Shown here piece after piece: positions 25,780-34,430 of a stretch of 64,000 nt of DNA. Each line of letters starts with the position of its first letter. Position 1 is the stretch's first letter. Made by a program: the position numbers and the translations under genes. The notes beneath the pieces were generated by a model, which worked only from the letters and a program-made list of their open reading frames with translations, was not told the DNA's origin and did no database searches. Source of the stretch: Sphagnum magellanicum (taxonomy: Eukaryota > Streptophyta > Sphagnopsida > Sphagnales > Sphagnaceae); the NCBI GenBank assembly GCA_021904315.1, contig CM038907.1, forward strand, positions 26,977,223 to 27,041,222, given 5' to 3'.

Positions 25780-26033
25780 CTTTAAGGTGTACCACATAGG
25801 ACAAAAAAGGACTAGTCCTTATTGTAGTCCTTTTTTACCCTATATTTTTTATCCCTATAAAAAATAATGAATCAAAAGTTGTCAAAATTCTCAAAAGGAT
25901 TATATTTTAAACTATTATAATTCTAGATTCCATCATGATCAACCATAAATGTGTCTTTACATGGTAAAAAAGGACTAGGTAAAAAAGCCAAAAAAGTGTG
26001 ACATCATGACAAGATTTTGGTACACCTTAAAGA
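25780..26033. mobile_element. 254-bp MITE with perfect 15-bp TIRs (Tourist/PIF-like candidate)
   Basis: CTTTAAGGTGTACCA at 25,780-25,794 is perfectly inverted at 26,019-26,033. The interior is AT-rich and also has an inverted GGACTAGTCC-type motif and two AAAAAGGACTA blocks, but no coding capacity. If the TTAA next to the GG..CC ends is read as the flank, the layout matches the TTA/TAA target preference of PIF/Harbinger (Tourist) elements. That assignment is an inference. A similar single end (CCTTTAAGGTGTACTAC) occurs at about 59,694, without a clear partner. Confidence 0.8.
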
Positions 26034-27020
26034 ATTTGCACCCTTATAAGCAACAACACACTTAAGTCTAAAACCATTTATTAAAAAATCCACTTTGAAA
26101 ATAATTTAATAAACTACCTATTTCAAGCCTATCTAACATAAATAATTATGAACTATTGAAAATTATATGGGAACAAAAAAGGAACACTAGGTTTTTCTTA
26201 CACAAAGGTCATGGTTCAATCTATGAGGTAAACTTTGTGATTTCATCCACTATAGTGTACAATATGTGATGTTTATTGTGACATAAATTATATTAATATT
26301 ACAAATTGACATTAAATTATGGCACATTAGAGGTGTCATGAAATGAATGTTTGACAAATTACAAAAAATAGATTTCATTACTTGCATTTTAAGAAAAATG
26401 AAATAATCCTAATGAAACAATGCAAAATTTGAAAATTAATGCACATTAGTGAAAACTTAATTACCATTGTATGTACAACAATTTTATGAAAGGTTGTGTT
26501 GCTACTTTGCATTTACTTTTATCCAACCTTGACATCTTATCACAAATGACATTTCACATCACTATTACAAATCATGGTTTTTTAAGAACTTCGAGTTAAC
26601 TAATTTTTCATTTTGAACTATGGACATGTACATGTTTACTAACGACTAAGGGTTTGAGTGTCATGTGTATTTTTTTATTGATCAACTTGATTGTAATGGT
26701 TTATTTGACTAAATACATATATTTAAATCGTACAACCTTAATCAAAATGACCAATGGTTTTTAATTGAATGGAACATTTAATCTAGGTGGCCAATGATTT
26801 TTAGTTCAATGTGACATAGTCTATTACCCTTTGTACATACTCACCCACCTATTTACCTATCTAATTACTTGCTTACCTATTACCCACCCACCCATGCACC
26901 TACTACTTATTTACCTACATACCTACCTATCTACCTATACCTTATCACCTACCTACTTATGTATCTACCTATATTTTTTCATTTTCATATAACCTACCTA
27001 CTTACCTACCCACCCACCCA

Positions 27021-27425
27021 CTTAAGTTTAACCACTAAGTGTAGCCATTAGGTGTAGCCACTAAGTTTAGTCATTATGTTTACCCAAAGTTTAGCCAAAG
27101 GTTATTAGGTTTGACTTAAATTTAACTATGTTCACTTAAGGTTTATCCAAGGTTTACCCATAGTTTAACATTAAATTTAACCAAGGTTTAATTATTATGT
27201 TTAGCCATTAGGTTTATCAACTAGGTTTAGCCACTATGTCTAACCATTAAATTTAATCAATGTTTAATCATTATGTTTAACCATTACATTAAGCCATTAA
27301 ATTTAGCCATTATGTTTAACATAATTTTAACCATTAGTTGTCGCTTAGGTTTAACCATTTAATTATGTTTAGGTTAATTTTAATCATTATTTGTCACCTA
27401 GGTTTAGTCACTATGTTTAATGATG
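27021..27425 (-). repeat. Short 13-bp-unit array (left arm)
   Basis: About 400 bp of degenerate TTTAGCCATTAGG/TTTAACCATTATG units. It is the inverted counterpart of the array at 29,229-30,885 and roughly a quarter of its length. It is less regular than the right-arm array, and several units have been interrupted. Confidence 0.75.
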
Positions 27426-27469
27426 TGAAATAAACATGTGAAATAATAAACTTGACAAAAGTTGAACCC

Positions 27470-27545
27470 CTTTGATGGTGTAGTCCATTGAAAAAAACTT
27501 GGTTTATCATTATGAAGGTTTGGGGTTCAATTCCTTATACTTGCA
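27470..27545 (+). other. tRNA-like / SINE-head-like module, left arm
   Basis: TGGTGTAGTCC at about 27,476 resembles a pol III A box, and GGTTCAATTCC at 27,524-27,534 fits the B-box consensus GGTTCRANNCC, about 48 bp downstream. Such pairs mark tRNA genes and tRNA-derived SINEs. The sequence does not fold into an obvious full cloverleaf, so I read it as a SINE head or tRNA relic rather than a tRNA gene. An inverted copy lies in the right arm. Confidence 0.5.
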
Positions 27546-27855
27546 ACCTATGTGCATGCTTAAAAGGTTAAAGTCGATAAGTTCAATTAAGGTAGTTCGA
27601 TGAGGTTGGGTTAGGTAGGCTAAGTTAACACCTACCTACCTAAGTGCTTTCTTTCAACCTACCTATACTTGTTTACTACCTACCTACTAGTTACCTATTA
27701 ATTTTATAAACAATAATCCACAAAATGATTTTAATTTATATATAAATTTGATCTAACCAAATAATTAGTCATTTTGTAAATCACATTGCAAGTCAAAATG
27801 ACAAGGTCCGAATTGATTACCCAATCATGTTGGTAGGTCCAAATTGATAAGGCAA

Positions 27856-28751
27856 TTTTTTTATGCTTGTCATTTTGAATATTTTTTTTACTATAAAACC
27901 TATTAAAAAACCATGAATTATAGTAATGCATGGTTGTTTGCCAATTTTCATTGTTGATGTTATTGTCAACATCATCATGTATGAAATTTATCGACTGTTC
28001 ATCCATGATGTAGTTAGGAAGGTGCTTGAAATATTTTGAAATATTTTCATATGGAAGATTTTATGTATGTTTCCTTGAACTAGGTTCCAAATTGTGTATA
28101 ATAAATATAGTTTCCTTCATTACCTTCAATGTTCAACATCATCTTGAGGTACAATCTTGCATTATGGCCTTGTTTTATTCATTTCATATTTATGTTTTTG
28201 TACATTATCATAATAAAGTTCTATTGTGACATTTTTCTTGCTCATTTTATGTTCTCCTTTTTTATTATCACGTCTTCATGGTTCAACATAGATTTAACCT
28301 TATTTCATGTACTTAGGAAATGTAGTTATTACGGTAGCTTTCATGACCGTGACACCCCTTTTGTGTTCTTTAGCCCTTAAGGCCCATTACTAATTTTTTA
28401 ATTTGTTGAAATGACTAGTTTAGGAGAAGGTACATTCAAGATAATAAAAACCCAAGGGTGTGCCTTTAGGGAGTGCTTAATAAGGATTGAGTTTTACAAA
28501 ATATGATGAACTGGCAACTATCAAATGGTTGTATTCAAAATTAAGGTGGTGGATGAAATATTTGAATTTTAATTTAGGCACGGGCAACTTTCCCTCTTTC
28601 GATAGAATTACCACATTTTTCATTCAATTACCCTAATCTCTTCTTTGCCATTGCAACATTTTTTCACTCTCACTACTACAATTCATGATTTTTTCAACTA
28701 GGTTTCCTAATAAAAAAAATACCCAAAAGTGACAAGTGTAAAAAAAAACCA
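27856..28751. other. Foldback spacer
   Basis: About 0.9 kb of AT-rich sequence lies between the arms. A 91-codon frame on - (27,731-28,006) overlaps the left-arm edge, and 67- and 83-codon frames lie on + (28,026-28,380). I recognise none of them. No transposase motif is visible, so the element as it stands appears non-autonomous. Confidence 0.5.
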
Positions 28752-29099
28752 CCATATCAATTTAGATAAGTCGTTTTGTATATGTATAGCATGATTAGGC
28801 AGTCAAATTGGACCTTGTCATTTTGACCAGCGAAGTAACTAACAAAATGATTTACTATTTGATTGGTGGATAATGGACCATTTGATTGGGTAAATTTTAT
28901 ACCTAAACTAAAATCATTTTTTGGATTATTATTTTTTTAATTAATAGGTAGGTAGGTAGGTAAATAGGTAGCAAATAGGTTTAAGTAGGTCGAAAAAAGG
29001 CATTTAAGTAGGTAGGTGCTTACCTTACCTTACCTTACCTAACTTAACTTAACTAATTTAATCTAACATACCTACCCTAGCCTTCTCAATATGCACATA

Positions 29100-29175
29100 G
29101 GTTATAAGTATAAGGAATTGAACCCCAAACCTTCCTAATGATAAACCAAGTCCTTATCAATGGATTACACCATCA
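29100..29175 (-). other. tRNA-like / SINE-head-like module, right arm
   Basis: This is the inverted copy of the module at 27,470-27,545. The B box on the minus strand corresponds to GGAATTGAACC at 29,114-29,124, and the A-box region to GGATTACACCA at 29,162-29,172. Both arms keep the same box spacing. Confidence 0.5.
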
Positions 29176-29228
29176 AAAGTGTTCAACTTTTATCAAGTTT
29201 TTAATTTCACATGTTCATTTCACATCAT

Positions 29229-30885
29229 TAAACATAATGGTTAAAACTAAGTAACAACTAGTGATTAAACTTAGTGTTTTTAAATAATGGTTAAACCTAA
29301 TGACTAAAACTCAATGACTTAAAGTAATAGCTAAACCTAATGGCTAAATTCAATGATTTAAAGTGATGGCTAAACTTAATGATTAAAACTATTAACCAAA
29401 CTTCATGATTAAACTCCATGACTTAAAATAATGGCTAAATTTGGTGACTTAAACTATTAACTAAACTAAGTGATTTAAAATAAACCTAATGGCTAAACTC
29501 AATGACATAAAGTAATGGTTGAACATGATGGCTAAATTCAATGATTTAAATTATTAGTTAAACATAATTACTAACTTCATTGATTTAAAATAATGGCTAA
29601 ACCTAATGGTTAAATTCAAGGACTTAAAATAATGGCTAAACCTTGTGGTTAAACTTAATGGCTTAAAGGCTAAACCTAATGGTTAAATTCAGTGGCTTAA
29701 ATTATTGATTAAACCTAATGGTTAAATTCAGTGGTTTAAAATAATGGATAAACCTAGTGGTTAAACTTAGTGATTTAAATTATTGGCTAAACCTAATGGT
29801 TAAACTTAATGACTTAAAATAATGGTTAAATTTAATGATTTAAAGTAATGGTGAGACCTAATGGCTGAACTCAACAACTTAAATTATTAGCTAAACCTAG
29901 TGGTTAAACTTAATGTTTAAACTTAGTGATTTAAAATATTAGCTAAACTTAGTGACCAAATTCAGTGATTTAAATTAATGGCTAAACTTAGTGATTTAAA
30001 CTAGTGGATAAACCCAATAGCTAAATTTAGTGACTTAAAGTAATGGATAAACCCAATGGCTAAATTTAATTACTTAAAATAATAGTTAGACCTAATGGTT
30101 AAATTTATTGATTTAAAGTAATGGCTAAACATAATAATTAAATTCAATGACTTAAAATAATGATTAAACCTAGTGGCTAAACCTAATGACTTAAAATAAT
30201 GGTTAAACGTAGTGGCTAAATTTAGTGACTTAAAATAATGGTTAACTTAGTGGCTAAACTTAGTGACTTAAAATAATAGCTAAACCTAGTGATTAAATTT
30301 AATGGCTTAAAATAATGGTTAAACCTAATGGTTAAACTTAGTGACTTAATGTAATAGCTAAACATAATGATTAAATGTAATGACTAAATTTAGTGATTTA
30401 ATGTAATGGCTAAACATAATGGTTAAATCTAGTGGCTAAACTTAGTGATTTAAAGCAACGGCTAAACCTAGTGACTAAACTTAGTGACTTAAAATAATGG
30501 TTAAACTTAGTGGCCAAACTTAATGACTTAAAATAATGGTTAAACTTAGTGGCCAAACTTAGTGACTTAAAATAATGGTTAAACCTTGAATAAACCTAAT
30601 GATTAAATGTAGTGGTTAAACATAGTGGTTAAACCTAGTCGATAAACCTAATGACTAAATGTCATGGTTAAACATAATGGCTAAACCTAGGTTATATTTA
30701 ATGATTATACTTATTAGCCAAATTTAATGGTTCAATTTAGGCTAAACTTGATGCCAAATCTAGTGGTTAAACATAATGGCTAAACTTAGTGGTTAAATAC
30801 TTAATGGCTAAAATTTGACTAAATTTAATGGTTAAATTTAGTGATTATGCATAGTGGTTAAACTTCGTGGTTACACCTAGTGGTT
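29229..30885 (+). repeat. Higher-order tandem array: 13-bp monomers in 39-bp trimers
   Basis: About 1.66 kb of tandem repeats. The basic unit is 13 bp, with consensus near CTAAACCTAATGG. Successive monomers alternate in a three-part pattern, approximately ATAATGGCTAAAC, CTAGTGGTTAAAC, TTAGTGACTTAAA, giving a ~39-bp higher-order repeat with roughly 42 copies. Units are diverged and occasionally lost or added. There are no unique spacers between exact repeats, so it is not a CRISPR array, and the unit is not the TTTAGGG telomere repeat. A shorter inverted version lies in the left arm. Confidence 0.85.
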
Positions 30886-30892
30886 AAAATTA

Positions 30893-31128
30893 AATAGGTA
30901 AGTGGGTGGATAAGTAGGTAAATAATATGTAGGTATGTGAGTAAGTAAATACGTATGTTGTACAAAGGTGAAAAACATAAATAGGTAGGTGAGAAGGTAT
31001 AGGTAAATAGGTCAGTAAGTAAATAATAGGTAGGTGGGTGGGTGGGTAATAGGTAGACAAGTAGTTAAGTAAATAAATAGGTTGATGAATAAGTAAAAGG
31101 TATATAAATAGGGTAGTAAACCATGTCA
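30893..31128. repeat. (TAGG)n-type simple repeat, right arm
   Basis: Degenerate TAGG/TAGGTGGG/TAAG tetranucleotide units. This is the inverted counterpart of the (CTAC)n tract at 26,833-27,020. The 79-codon minus-strand frame (30,890-31,129) is a low-complexity product of the repeat. Confidence 0.75.
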
Positions 31129-31132
31129 TATT

Positions 31133-31335
31133 TGATTAAAGATCATTGACCATATTAACTAAATGTTCAACTTGATTAAAGAACATTGGTCATTTTTACT
31201 AAGGATCATTGGCCATTTTGATTAAATGTTCAACTTGATTAAGGACCATTAGTCATTTTGACTAAATATATTTGGCCATATTCATTAATTATTCAATTTG
31301 ATTAAAGACCATTGGCCATTTTGACTAAGGTTGTA
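31133..31335. repeat. ~40-bp tandem units, right arm (about 5 copies)
   Basis: Consecutive units combine TTGATTAAAGACCATTGGCC with ATTTTGACTAAATGTTCAA. The left arm has only about two such units (26,735-26,825, inverted), so this block too is larger on the right. Confidence 0.7.
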
Positions 31336-31490
31336 TAACTTGATTATGTGTATCTAGTTAAATAAATCATTATAATCAAATTGATTAGTTAACACATACA
31401 TGTGTCATTCAAGGCCCTAACTTTTAATCAAAATGTATATGTCTATTAGTCAAAATGACAAGTTAGTCAATTTGAACCTCTTAAAAAAAC

Positions 31491-33369
31491 ATGATTTGTA
31501 ATAATGTCTATCATGTTAGATATTTTGTGATTTTCACTCAAATGCAATACAATTTTTGCTTTCATGCCATTCATGTACATGCTTCAACTCATTGTTGGAA
31601 CATTGATATGAAAAACAATGGTCGTCAATTGCAATTTGAATGTTTCAGATTTGAACATTCCCATGCATCATGGAGTTTCAACGGTGTAACCTCTTTGAGC
31701 TCTCAACATACCACACACATCAATTTAGTTGGGCCAAATTTAGAGGTTGTAAACTTCAAGGACTAAACAAAAGATTTTTTTGTGAATGTTAGAAAGTTGC
31801 GTGGGAAAGGGTTGAATTTGAAATTTGATCTTACCCTGGAACAAGTTATAAAATCATATGTGGAGGAGGTTTTTTGGGAAGGTGTCCAACTTCAAAACCA
31901 TTAATAGTAACTTGCATCTAAAAACTCAGAGAAAGTATGGCACAACAAAACCATCAAACAATGAGCTCATGTCTTGGGTGGTGAAAGGTTACATACCGGG
32001 GTGAAAGGATTTGAAATAAACTAGGCAAAAGCTATTATGTGCACTATGAGAAAAAAAAACACGCAGGGAAACAACGAAAAAGATGATGAAGTTGAAGACT
32101 TAAAAAATGAGTGACAATGAACTTTCTTGTAAATCAAAAGGTGGTCATTGTGGAAGGGGCCAAAATCTACAAAACTTCATATTGGAGGTGCATGATGTCC
32201 ATATGGTGTCTCACCAATGGATTTGAGCAAAGTTGAAATTTTGCAAATTTTGTTTTTTGAATTGGTCTCCAAATGCAAACTTGAATCAAACGTGTTGAGG
32301 ATGAGAAATCTCAATTATCCAAGAAGCTAATAGGGTCATTTCAACATAAAGGATCGAAAAACAAATGTTTTGGAAGCGTAATACAACTATAATGCAATGG
32401 AAGTCGAGTGTCAACATTTACATGGACAAAAGACAAAAACAAAAAATCAATCGATGCAACTTAATCTTTGATCAATTTGTTTACACTTAAGTAGCATGTT
32501 AGGCAAAGTAATGCCAAAATTTGTTCATTGAATATGCAATTAGGTTTGAATCTGTAAGAGGAGGCCAAAAGTCATTGATTCATTACATAATTAAGCATTA
32601 CAATTTAAAAGTTATATTACTACTGTCAATTTCATTTTATTTTAACATACTATGAAAAATCATGTCTTTTGTAACTTTTCCTATGTAACAAAAAAATATC
32701 CTTTAGAACTAGTTTGAGTTGCAAACTAGTTATAACTTTGACATTTTTTATTTACATAGGACAAGTTGCAAGGGACATGCTTTTTCATAGTGACAATCCA
32801 CTCATGTTGAATTGACTAAACTTGTGTTGGCCTTTATGTTTGGATCTAATGTATCAAGTTAATTTAGGCCACTCAATTTACAAAACGAGGCCAATATGCT
32901 ATTAGTTCAATGTTGAATACATTAAGCAATGTTGTAATAGTTTTATTCTAAGTCTTTTGTTGCCCTAATTTTTCCAAGTATAATGCTATTAACTCAATGT
33001 TGAATTCATCAAGCAATGTTGTAACAGTTTTGAATTCTAGGTCTTTTGTTGCCCTAATTTTTTCCATGTAATACATTGAACTAGTAAAATTTTTTTTTCT
33101 AGGTTGATTGTAAGTGTGAAGACTCTAGAGTTGGAAATACTGCAAAATCACGACTTTGATGTGTTAACCACCAATTAGAAGAATCTTATAAGGCCTTTGA
33201 CCTCCTTGCACAAAAGTTGCAACTTGTAGAAAAACAATTGGACATTTCAAAGGAACTTCTTAAGGACAAGACCAATTACAAGAAAGCTATCAAGTGTGAG
33301 GATGTCTTCCAAGATGCTGAAATTGAATCTTGGAAGTTAAACTCTAATATTGTTGAGCTTCATAAATAA
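31491..33369 (+). pseudogene. Unidentified decayed coding relic, possibly transposon-derived
   Basis: Several separate plus-strand stretches look as if they were once coding but are interrupted. One runs from about 31,590 to 31,764 (end of a 91-codon frame), another from about 31,790 to 31,903 in frame, beginning VRKLRGKGLNLKF. The clearest is near the 3' end. After a pyrimidine run ending in CTAG at about 33,103, as in a 3' splice site, a frame reads VDCKCEDSRVGNTAKSRL, then one TGA, then a charged coiled-coil-like tail with KLQLVEKQLDISKELLKDK, ending at a TAA near 33,369. A central part (about 31,960-32,030) weakly suggests a BED-type zinc-finger region of hAT-like transposases. That is a guess from spacing only. 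It converges on the PIF/Harbinger relic at 33,560 and might be that element's second gene. A 145-bp MITE interrupts it at 32,648. Confidence 0.4.
32648..32792. mobile_element. 145-bp CACTA-like MITE, copy 1 (TSD ACA)
   Basis: The left end TACTATGAAAAATCATGTC (first base C>T) and the inverted right end CACTATGAAAAAGCATGTC pair over about 50 bp, including a TTTCCTATGTAA/TGTCCTATGTAA block. The flanks are ACA at 32,645-32,647 and ACA at 32,793-32,795, a 3-bp target duplication as in CACTA (CMC) transposons. It has the same length as the copy at 33,917-34,061 and shares its CACTATGA ends and GTTGCAA-type internal motifs. There is no coding capacity, so it must have been moved by an enzyme encoded elsewhere. 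Confidence 0.85.
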
Positions 33370-33559
33370 ACATTTGGTTTGGAGTAGACATAAAATGCAA
33401 TGATTAGCCAAGTGGTTGAAATACACAAAGGTGGTGGTTTGTCATTTTCGCCCAAACCAATTTTGCACCCAACTTGCCCACCAACCTTTAAAAATTCAGT
33501 AATTTTGAAATTTCAATTTCATTTGTTCCTTTTGCATATTGTTCAAATTTTAACCCACA

Positions 33560-34430
33560 CTTCATGCAAATGATTTGTCAATCAAAACAAGGCATTAAAT
33601 CCAAACCATGTTCATCTTTAATAATCATATTATGCAAAATCACACACAATGTGTTCAACATCCTTTTTGCAAAGCTTTTGTTGTTTTGCAAAATGGCACC
33701 TTTTTTTTTTTCCTTGAAATTCATAAATGGTTGTCACAAAGATGTTCCACCTAAGATAGATGCCATCCATTAACAAGTAGTACCAAGGGTATCAATGCCG
33801 TTCACTTTAAACCTAAATCCATTACCTACACTAGACAACATGTTAACAACAAATAGGTTCATATCCAAATATTAAAGTTATTGTTACAATTTGGCAAATC
33901 AAAATAATAATGCAAACACTATGAGAAAATAATGTTTGTTGCAATTAGGCTAGTTAGTTGTAATCTAGTTCTATCGGACATTTTTTAGTTGTAATCTAGT
34001 TTTATTGGACATTTTTTAGTTGCAACAAACAAGTTGCAACAAATACAATTTTCTCATAGTGAAAATTCACAAACTATTTGAAGTAATAAAATAAAAATGA
34101 CAAAACTATTCTTATCTTTGTTAGTGAATTGACCTTGTTAAGCAATAAGACAATTCTTCTACATATAATGCATGTAATATAAGGAAACAAACATTCTTGG
34201 AAACCCTTTAGTAATGTTGATCTCAAACTAATGTCAAAAATCAACTTCAATTGGTTGTTTGTTTTGATCCTTGAAGACTTCAAGAATCATACATGTAATT
34301 TTTTCAATGATAACATGGTCATGTTTTCTCCAAGATAATATTTCTCATCATAAGCGTTCATACAATGGCCATAAGCCATCATGCGAATCATTGTCGTGCA
34401 TTTCTAGAATTGCAATACTCCCATTTGGGC
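33560..34430 (-). pseudogene. PIF/Harbinger-type transposase relic (plant transposon protein family)
   Basis: Read on minus with frameshifts repaired mentally only for recognition, the relic follows the plant PIF/Harbinger transposase family in order. It has a leucine/lysine segment ending IRMMAYG at 34,369-34,392, then GENMTMLSLKK and a GFPGML-like GFQECL at about 34,190. Next come a CMHYxWKNC-like stretch near 34,150 in which both conserved Trp codons are stops, a FDLPNCNNNFNI block just left of the inserted MITE, a GYYLxDGIYP-like stretch near 33,780, and C-terminal VILHNMIIKDE at about 33,630. The second catalytic Asp (family GSNNDIN) reads Asn. Many stops and frameshifts make it inactive. 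These enzymes are DDE nucleases that cut and paste at TTA sites. A CACTA-like MITE splits it at 33,917-34,061. Sequence near 35,145 (GGTGGAGAAGCTCTTAG read as an end) may be the element's terminus, but no matching left end was found. Confidence 0.8.
33917..34061. mobile_element. 145-bp CACTA-like MITE, copy 2, nested in PIF/Harbinger relic (TSD AAA)
   Basis: CACTATGAGAAAAT at 33,917 pairs with ATTTTCTCATAGTG ending at 34,061. The interior contains GTTGCAAC motifs and a duplicated TCTAGTT(C/T)TA(T/T)(C/T)GGACATTTTTTAG segment. The flanks are AAA (33,914-33,916) and AAA (34,062-34,064), matching the 3-bp duplication of CACTA elements. Removing it brings together two neighbouring blocks of the minus-strand transposase relic, so it inserted into an existing copy of that gene. 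Confidence 0.9.

Larger units (their letters stand above)
26560..27855 (+). repeat. Foldback left arm
   Basis: This is the shorter arm. It holds about two copies of the ~40-bp block (26,735-26,825), a (CTAC)n tract (26,833-27,020), a ~400-bp 13-mer array (27,021-27,425), the tRNA-like module (27,470-27,545) and a second (CTAC)n tract (27,617-27,700). It ends with the TGACAAGGTCC segment near 27,800. Confidence 0.75.
26560..31506. mobile_element. 4.9-kb modular foldback element
   Basis: Sequence from 26,560 inwards matches the reverse complement of sequence ending at 31,506. The outer ends are CACTATTACAAATCATG and, inverted from the right, CATTATTACAAATCATG. Going inwards, both arms hold the same modules in the same order: a unique ~170-bp outer segment, a block of ~40-bp 'TTGATTAAAGACCATTGGCC'-type units, a (CTAC/TAGG)n tract, an array of 13-bp units, a tRNA-like module with A- and B-box-like motifs, a second (CTAC/TAGG)n tract and a CAAAATGACAAGGTCC segment. 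The left arm is about 1.3 kb and the right about 2.75 kb, the difference lying mainly in the tandem blocks. A spacer of about 0.9 kb separates them. No clear target duplication or transposase is visible. It resembles foldback or long-TIR Mutator-like elements in architecture only. An old inverted duplication is an alternative. Confidence 0.8.
28752..31506 (-). repeat. Foldback right arm (expanded)
   Basis: Reverse-complement counterpart of the left arm, with the modules in mirror order. It holds a (TAGG)n tract (28,948-29,080), the tRNA-like module (29,100-29,175), the expanded 13-mer array (29,229-30,885), a (TAGG)n tract (30,893-31,128) and about five ~40-bp units (31,133-31,335), then the unique outer segment. 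The non-tandem segments have similar lengths in both arms. The extra 1.4 kb is mostly amplification of the 13-mer array. Confidence 0.75.

Noticed and set aside
29229..30885. Array resembling a CRISPR locus or telomeric DNA
   Set aside because: There are no unique spacers between exact repeats. Monomers are 13 bp and diverge continuously, the unit is not TTTAGGG, and the genome type is eukaryotic.
32042..32061. CACTATGAGAAAAAAAAAC as the start of a third CACTA element
   Set aside because: No matching inverted end with a 3-bp duplication was found downstream, and the A-run makes a chance match plausible.
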